From contig NZ_JACSGT010000001.1 in NCBI RefSeq assembly GCF_021504595.1, positions 2,728,001 to 2,792,000 on the forward strand: a DNA stretch of 64,000 nt, given 5' to 3'. The first letter of the stretch is position 1, and each line of letters opens with the position of its first letter. Source of the stretch: Chryseobacterium indicum (GTDB taxonomy: Bacteria; Bacteroidota; Bacteroidia; Flavobacteriales; Weeksellaceae). A program made the position numbers and the translations under genes. This document shows positions 59,762 through 64,000 of this stretch, piece after piece. A model generated the notes under the pieces. That model did no database searches and was not told the DNA's origin. It was given only the letters and a program-made list of their open reading frames with translations.

Positions 59762-61030
59762 TTATATTGCATTTTGTTTTCTTTCATAAAATAATGAAAT
59801 AGCGACCATTGCTATATAAAATAAAAACAGGAAAATGATTTCTTTCGCAATTCCTCCGATTCCGCTATTTCTCAAAATAATATCGTAATAGGCATTTAGC
59901 CCCCAATTCATAGGAGAAAATTTAGCGATGGTCTGCATAAATTCAGGCATTAAAAATACGGGAACCCAGATTCCGCCGATTGCAGCCAAAACCACCACAG
60001 AAGTCGCACCAAACGGAGCCGACTGTTCCTGAGTATTGGCAACCGTTCCTAAAAGTACACCAAATCCGATGGCTGCCAAACCTGCAAAAATAGTCACGAC
60101 AATAAGCGGAAACATTTTTCCGGTAACATCAAATTGCGGAAGATCCATATAAGGGAAAAGATAAATTCCCACAGCAACCATCAGCAAAAACTGGATGACA
60201 CAGATAATGAGATACGTAAAGGTTTTTCCTAAAATATGAACGAAATACGGAGTCGGGCTGATTCTCGCCCTTACACTTGTTCCCTGACTTTTTTCTTTTA
60301 CCAGATTAATAGACAGAGGAACCACAATGAAGAATATCGCAAACAGTGCCCAAGCCGGAACGTTATGCTGAACGGAATTCGGCATGATGTCTGTTTTGCC
60401 TTTTTTCGGAGTGATTTCTTTAAAGCTGATTAAATTTTTAGTTTTTCCGAGATCTTCCGTAGTTCCCAACTGATCCTGAAAGGCTTTGTAGATCTTTTTG
60501 TTCTCAATTTCAAAAACCATTTTGTTCACAGCGGTCATCACATTGTTTTTGAACCCGATATTGGTTGCCGGATCAAAGTACAGATGAATATCATCAGATT
60601 TAACGGGACTTTCCTTCACAGATGTCGAGTCATTTTCAAGTCCAAATGAACTGACGATGGCCTGAACTTTAGATTCTACATTGGAATTGATATTCTTCGT
60701 TAAATTTTTCGGAATAACAATCGCCATCTGATAATCTCCTCCGAAAACTGCTTTTTCGGCAGATTCTTCGGTGAAATTGGTAATAAGCTCGAAGGTTTTA
60801 CCATTTTCGAACTCTTTTTTGATGTTTTGTGAAATCTCAGATTTGTCGTTATCAATAAAAATAATCGGAATTTTCGTGCCTTCCAGATTTTTAAAGGTAG
60901 AATCCTGAATTAAAGTAATGGTGATAATCAGCAGCAAAGGCATCACAAAAATAATGACAATTCCTCCGATATCTCTTTTCAGCAAAAGAATCTCCTTGAT
61001 GAAACTCCGCCACAATTTATACAACAACAT
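59762..61030 (-). CDS. ABC-2 type exporter permease
   Basis: 422 residues. One N-terminal membrane helix (about 22-42), an extracytoplasmic domain of about 180 residues and five C-terminal helices (from about 225) form the ABC-2/YhgE-like layout of drug or lipid exporters. The conserved PxSINLVKEKSQGTSVRARISP loop is seen before the helices (split as VPLSINLVKEKSQGT and RARISPTP). It overlaps the ATPase gene by 14 bases. Export of pigment, its precursor, or a lipid is inferred from context. Confidence 0.88.
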   Translation of the reverse strand: MLLYKLWRSFIKEILLLKRDIGGIVIIFVMPLLLIITITLIQDSTFKNLEGTKIPIIFIDNDKSEISQNIKKEFENGKTFELITNFTEESAEKAVFGGDYQMAIVIPKNLTKNINSNVESKVQAIVSSFGLENDSTSVKESPVKSDDIHLYFDPATNIGFKNNVMTAVNKMVFEIENKKIYKAFQDQLGTTEDLGKTKNLISFKEITPKKGKTDIMPNSVQHNVPAWALFAIFFIVVPLSINLVKEKSQGTSVRARISPTPYFVHILGKTFTYLIICVIQFLLMVAVGIYLFPYMDLPQFDVTGKMFPLIVVTIFAGLAAIGFGVLLGTVANTQEQSAPFGATSVVVLAAIGGIWVPVFLMPEFMQTIAKFSPMNWGLNAYYDIILRNSGIGGIAKEIIFLFLFYIAMVAISLFYERKQNAI

Positions 61031-61775
61031 CTCGTAATTCTTTTCCGGTTAATGATATAAAAACGTCTTCTAAATTTTCTGCATTGGAAACCTTACTGAT
61101 TAATTCTTCAGGTGTTCCGACAGCATGGATTTTCCCATGATCGATGATGGCAATTTTGGTGCAGAATTCTTCCGCTTCCGAAAGGTGATGGGAAGTGTAG
61201 ATGATGCACGTTCCTTTTTTATTTAAATCCAAAAGATAATCGATAATCGCTTTTTTAGACTGAACATCAACACCAACGGTCGGTTCATCCAGAAATAGAA
61301 CTTTCGGGTTGTGAAGGGTTCCTGCAATCAGATTACAGCGGCGCTTCATTCCTCCGGAAAACTGTTCAACTTTTTTGTCTGCAAATTTCGATAAACCCAT
61401 GATTTCCAAAGATTCATTGATCGAATTCTTTAAATTTTTATGACTTAACCCATAAAGACTTCCGAAAAACATTAAATTTTCTCTTGCCGTTAAAGTTGGA
61501 TATAAAGCATATTCCTGCGGAACGATCCCGATGATTTGTCTCAATTTGAAACCGTTCTTCTGTGGCGAAAGTCCGTCAATTGTAAAATGTCCGGAAGTCG
61601 GTTTTATCAATCCGGAAAGCATGGAAATCAATGTTGTCTTTCCTGCGCCGTTGGGTCCGAGAATTCCGTAGATTTCGTTTTTGGCAATACTCAGCGAAAT
61701 ATTGTTTACAGAAAAGTCTTCTGCATTTTTATATTTTTTGTAGAGATTTTTTATTTCTATGATGAAATTTGACAT
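61017..61775 (-). CDS. ABC-2 exporter ATPase
   Basis: 252 residues. Walker A is GPNGAGKTT, the Q loop IVPQEYALYP, the signature FSGGMKRRCNLIAG, Walker B VLFLDEPTVGVD and the H-switch YTSHH. This is the CcmA/NodI-like group that pairs with ABC-2 permeases. Its 3' end overlaps the permease gene. Upstream lies the restriction endonuclease gene after 72 bases, so operon continuity to the R-M genes is possible but not shown. Confidence 0.93.
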   Translation of the reverse strand: MSNFIIEIKNLYKKYKNAEDFSVNNISLSIAKNEIYGILGPNGAGKTTLISMLSGLIKPTSGHFTIDGLSPQKNGFKLRQIIGIVPQEYALYPTLTARENLMFFGSLYGLSHKNLKNSINESLEIMGLSKFADKKVEQFSGGMKRRCNLIAGTLHNPKVLFLDEPTVGVDVQSKKAIIDYLLDLNKKGTCIIYTSHHLSEAEEFCTKIAIIDHGKIHAVGTPEELISKVSNAENLEDVFISLTGKELRDVVV

Positions 61776-61847
61776 TTTTTGTTTTGGAATAATTAGAATT
61801 ATAATCTAAATTTTTTAAGTTGCTTATAATAAACTTTAGCAATAAAA

Positions 61848-62696
61848 TTACTCCGTTAATTTAAACACAATTAATTTTGCATCAATTAAATTTGCTGGAT
61901 TATTTGGGTCTTTAACCTGCACATTTTTTATAGTCAAATTTGGATTTCCTAAAGTTTCTACTTTAGTCTTACTTTCAGAAGGAAAACTCTCATATTTTGC
62001 AGTGGGAATAATAGCCACTAATTCAAAAATATTTGAAGATGGTGTATACAAATAATTGAAAACTCGTCTCGGATTTTGAATTTGCCACATTCCTCGGATT
62101 CTCAGGTTAGTAATTCCTAAGGGGTCAACACGATTTACTCGTCCTAATTCATTTGTTTCAGCAAGTTCAACATTCGGAATTTCGTTAATTCCTTCCGTGA
62201 TTTTTTGTTTGATTATTTGATATATCTCATGATTTGCGGCATAAATATTTCCATAAACCATCCATAATGATTTTATGCTGTCGTCGGTTGTATGTCCAAT
62301 ACAGTATATCAAATCCTTTTCTGTCCAATCTTCACAAGTTCTACAAGATTGGGTAATTAATTTACTAATTGATTGAACGGTGGATTTAGGATATGAGCTA
62401 TTCAAAGCCAAATCAGAATTTGCAGTTTGTGTTTTCTTAACTTCAATAGCATCTCCGCCTTTTATCATTATATCTGGTGGATGATTTTGATTGCCTAACC
62501 AAGAAAATTCTTCGCTGTATCTCCGCATTTTTTCTAACTCATCTTCGTTTTGAATAGTGTTTACAAAAGCATCTTTTACAAAAGTTTCCAATGCTTCCCC
62601 GATATTATTTACTCTATTTCTTGCAGAATAAAGGCTTCTAATGGTATAAATAGGATTTTGAGCAATATTTACAATGGCTTCTAAAATATTTGTCAT
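61848..62696 (-). CDS. NgoPII-type restriction endonuclease (probable GGCC specificity)
   Basis: 282 residues of the NgoPII restriction enzyme family. The nuclease motif is PD...ExK: D75 in [11 protein letters not shown]85 and K87 in DAIEVKKTQ. Also typical are SRNRVNN-like [14 protein letters not shown] and [15 protein letters not shown]. NgoPII cuts GGCC. The same specificity is inferred because the adjacent methyltransferase belongs to the GGCC group. It overlaps the methyltransferase stop by four bases. Base composition is AT-rich relative to the pigment genes. Confidence 0.88.
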   Translation of the reverse strand: MTNILEAIVNIAQNPIYTIRSLYSARNRVNNIGEALETFVKDAFVNTIQNEDELEKMRRYSEEFSWLGNQNHPPDIMIKGGDAIEVKKTQTANSDLALNSSYPKSTVQSISKLITQSCRTCEDWTEKDLIYCIGHTTDDSIKSLWMVYGNIYAANHEIYQIIKQKITEGINEIPNVELAETNELGRVNRVDPLGITNLRIRGMWQIQNPRRVFNYLYTPSSNIFELVAIIPTAKYESFPSESKTKVETLGNPNLTIKNVQVKDPNNPANLIDAKLIVFKLTE

Positions 62697-63733
62697 ACCG
62701 TAACTAATTCATTTGTGTTAATTTCCTTTTTATTTTGGATTTCATTTCTCAAAATTTGTTGCTTAATTGTGTTAGCTAAAAAATGAGCCAAATTAACAGG
62801 TACCGCATTTCCAATCATTTTATAACCTGCAGAAACATTATCATAATGAAAGATAAAATCATCTGGAAAAGTTTGAACTCTAGCACATTCTCTAACACTT
62901 AATCTTCTGTACAAATGCTCTTGTCCGGGAACAAAAACTCTAATGTTTTGCTCAATAAATTTCATTTTTGGAGCTTGAGGATGAATAGGAGCGTGTCTTC
63001 CTCCGGCCTGAATTGTAAAAGATTGTTCATCCCAACTTCTCACACGATTTCTTGACATAAAAATGGTAGAAAATCCACCCGTCATATATTCATGATTTGG
63101 AATTGCACAATGATTTCCGTTGGTTTTATTATTTGTTTTTGCAGGCAAAACATTTTCTTTCAAATCAGAAATTGCATTTTGCAAAGTTAATTTTGGGAAA
63201 TTTGGTTTTTGAAATTCATATTTAAAGCCTAAATCTTTTCGAATTCCTACAAAAATCACACGTTTTCTATCTTGTGGGACATTATAATCACAGGCATTCA
63301 ACATTTCAAAAGAAAGTTCATATCCAATTCCTGCATTTCTAAACATTTCTTTAATATTTTCTAAAGCAGATGAATGTCGACCAAGCAACATTCCACTTAC
63401 GTTTTCGGCAAGAAAAAATTTAGGCTGTTTTGCTTCTAAAATTCGTATAAAATCAAAAAATAATTGTCCTCTTTTATCGTTAATCCCTTTCATTGCACCA
63501 GCTTCACTCCAGCTTTGACAAGGTGGTCCTCCGATAATTCCGTCACATTCAGGAACTTCATCAGAAGGAACGTTTACGATGCTTCTCTTATCTAAAACCG
63601 TGTGAGGATGATTTTTCTGGTAAGTTTCCCAAATTTCTTTGTCATATTCATTTGCCCAGATAACATTAAATCCAGCTTTTTGAAATCCAAGATCAAGCCC
63701 ACCTGCGCCTGCAAAAAATGATACTATATTCAT
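62693..63733 (-). CDS. DNA (cytosine-5) methyltransferase, M.HaeIII/M.NgoPII-like
   Basis: 346 residues with all main C5-methyltransferase motifs: motif [18 protein letters not shown], motif [15 protein letters not shown] with nucleophile C72, motif VI AENV at about 109-112, motif [14 protein letters not shown] and motif [16 protein letters not shown]. The target-recognition part includes [14 protein letters not shown] and [12 protein letters not shown], like M.HaeIII. It should methylate GGCC and protect host DNA from the cognate nuclease. It is coupled by four-base overlaps to both neighbouring genes. Confidence 0.93.
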   Translation of the reverse strand: MNIVSFFAGAGGLDLGFQKAGFNVIWANEYDKEIWETYQKNHPHTVLDKRSIVNVPSDEVPECDGIIGGPPCQSWSEAGAMKGINDKRGQLFFDFIRILEAKQPKFFLAENVSGMLLGRHSSALENIKEMFRNAGIGYELSFEMLNACDYNVPQDRKRVIFVGIRKDLGFKYEFQKPNFPKLTLQNAISDLKENVLPAKTNNKTNGNHCAIPNHEYMTGGFSTIFMSRNRVRSWDEQSFTIQAGGRHAPIHPQAPKMKFIEQNIRVFVPGQEHLYRRLSVRECARVQTFPDDFIFHYDNVSAGYKMIGNAVPVNLAHFLANTIKQQILRNEIQNKKEINTNELVTV

Positions 63734-64000
63734 GATAATGTTGATTTTTTAGATTTTAAATAAGCTATTTTTTCTTCGGCTAAAGCTAAAGTCTGCTCAT
63801 CGCAATTATTTTCATATATTTTTTTAGCAATCAAATCACTAAAATATTCTGTTCTCAATTTCAAAATATCTAAATTAAATACTTCCGCCAATAAGATTAG
63901 TCTTTTTTGGTCAAATTCACGTTTATTATTTTCAATTTTGCTGAGATTGGCGGAATCTAAATCTAATTTAGCAGCCAATTGAGTAAGCGTAAGACAATTT
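63730..64000 (-). CDS. XRE-family regulator of the R-M system, 5' end outside the window
   Basis: The visible frame runs from the window edge and includes [20 protein letters not shown] and [11 protein letters not shown], which is the second half of an XRE helix-turn-helix (LTQ-LA-KL...LSKIE). A charged helical tail follows. An internal TTG at 63978 could be mistaken for a start, but the helix-turn-helix continues upstream of it, so the gene begins beyond position 64000. It overlaps the methyltransferase start by four bases. By position it is a controller (C) protein that times expression of the R-M genes. Confidence 0.85.
   Translation of the reverse strand, partial: NCLTLTQLAAKLDLDSANLSKIENNKREFDQKRLILLAEVFNLDILKLRTEYFSDLIAKKIYENNCDEQTLALAEEKIAYLKSKKSTLS

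Noticed and set aside
1..64000. CRISPR array, tRNA or rRNA genes
   Set aside because: No regularly spaced 20-40 bp repeats, no cloverleaf-like sequence with TTCRA loop, and no rRNA-like stretch were seen in the gene-free intervals.

Overview
The window is chromosomal DNA from a low-GC member of the Bacteroidota, most probably a Chryseobacterium-like flavobacterium (Weeksellaceae). The support is indirect but consistent. Putative promoters follow the Bacteroidota pattern (TTG, about 19-21 bp, TAnnTTTG). Leaders lack strong Shine-Dalgarno sites. Many secreted proteins have signal peptides ending in AQ. A flexirubin/aryl-polyene type pigment cluster is present, and its ammonia-lyase closely resembles the known flavobacterial tyrosine ammonia-lyase. 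I see no tRNA, rRNA or CRISPR array.

Positions 1-35200 are mostly core genome. They hold a PAS histidine kinase with a single-domain response regulator; a pair of M16 peptidase-family proteins, one with and one without the zinc motif; secG; a recR-led operon of surface-glycan genes (GT-C-like membrane protein, GT2, dTDP-rhamnose 4-epimerase-like enzyme, CgeB-like glycosyltransferase); pepD, a LOG-family hydrolase and a prolyl oligopeptidase; a ferredoxin and a ferredoxin-NADP reductase; a DUF3108 protein and a DUF5916 protein; a second two-component pair; pheS, a YceI lipoprotein and an orphan ABC ATPase; trpS; and an ileS-dksA-like-lspA-sanA-like run. Between the ABC ATPase and trpS lies a 290-bp tract with two poly-G/poly-C junctions that looks like a sequencing or assembly artefact.

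Positions 35700-61800 are the flexirubin-type gene cluster, in two blocks. The + strand block holds a PaaK-like CoA ligase, a tyrosine ammonia-lyase, a FabG-like reductase, a ketosynthase, an ACP, an LpxL-like acyltransferase, a CrtI-like oxidoreductase and a C45 Ntn-hydrolase lipoprotein. A halogenase-like FAD enzyme is transcribed divergently from the lyase. The - strand block holds a thioesterase, ketosynthases, a chain-length-factor-like partner, an ACP, a hotdog dehydratase, LolA-like and lipoprotein partners, a polysaccharide deacetylase-like protein, a GT2-DUF2062 fusion and an ABC-2 exporter. Together these would deaminate tyrosine to 4-coumarate, activate it, extend it on ACP into an aryl polyene, modify it, and move it to the outer membrane.

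The cluster carries passengers. Two tandem secreted paralogues and an AT-rich orphan sit in the + block. A ParE-type toxin-antitoxin pair with its own promoter sits between two ketosynthase-family genes. A decayed second copy of a ketosynthase 3' end lies beside the chain-length-factor gene. REP-like and MITE-like repeats are scattered through the region. Immediately upstream of the ABC exporter is a complete-looking type II restriction-modification set (XRE regulator, GGCC-type cytosine methyltransferase, NgoPII-type endonuclease) that runs off the right edge. The dialkylresorcinol genes darA/darB and an MMPL exporter, often found with such clusters, are not in the window.
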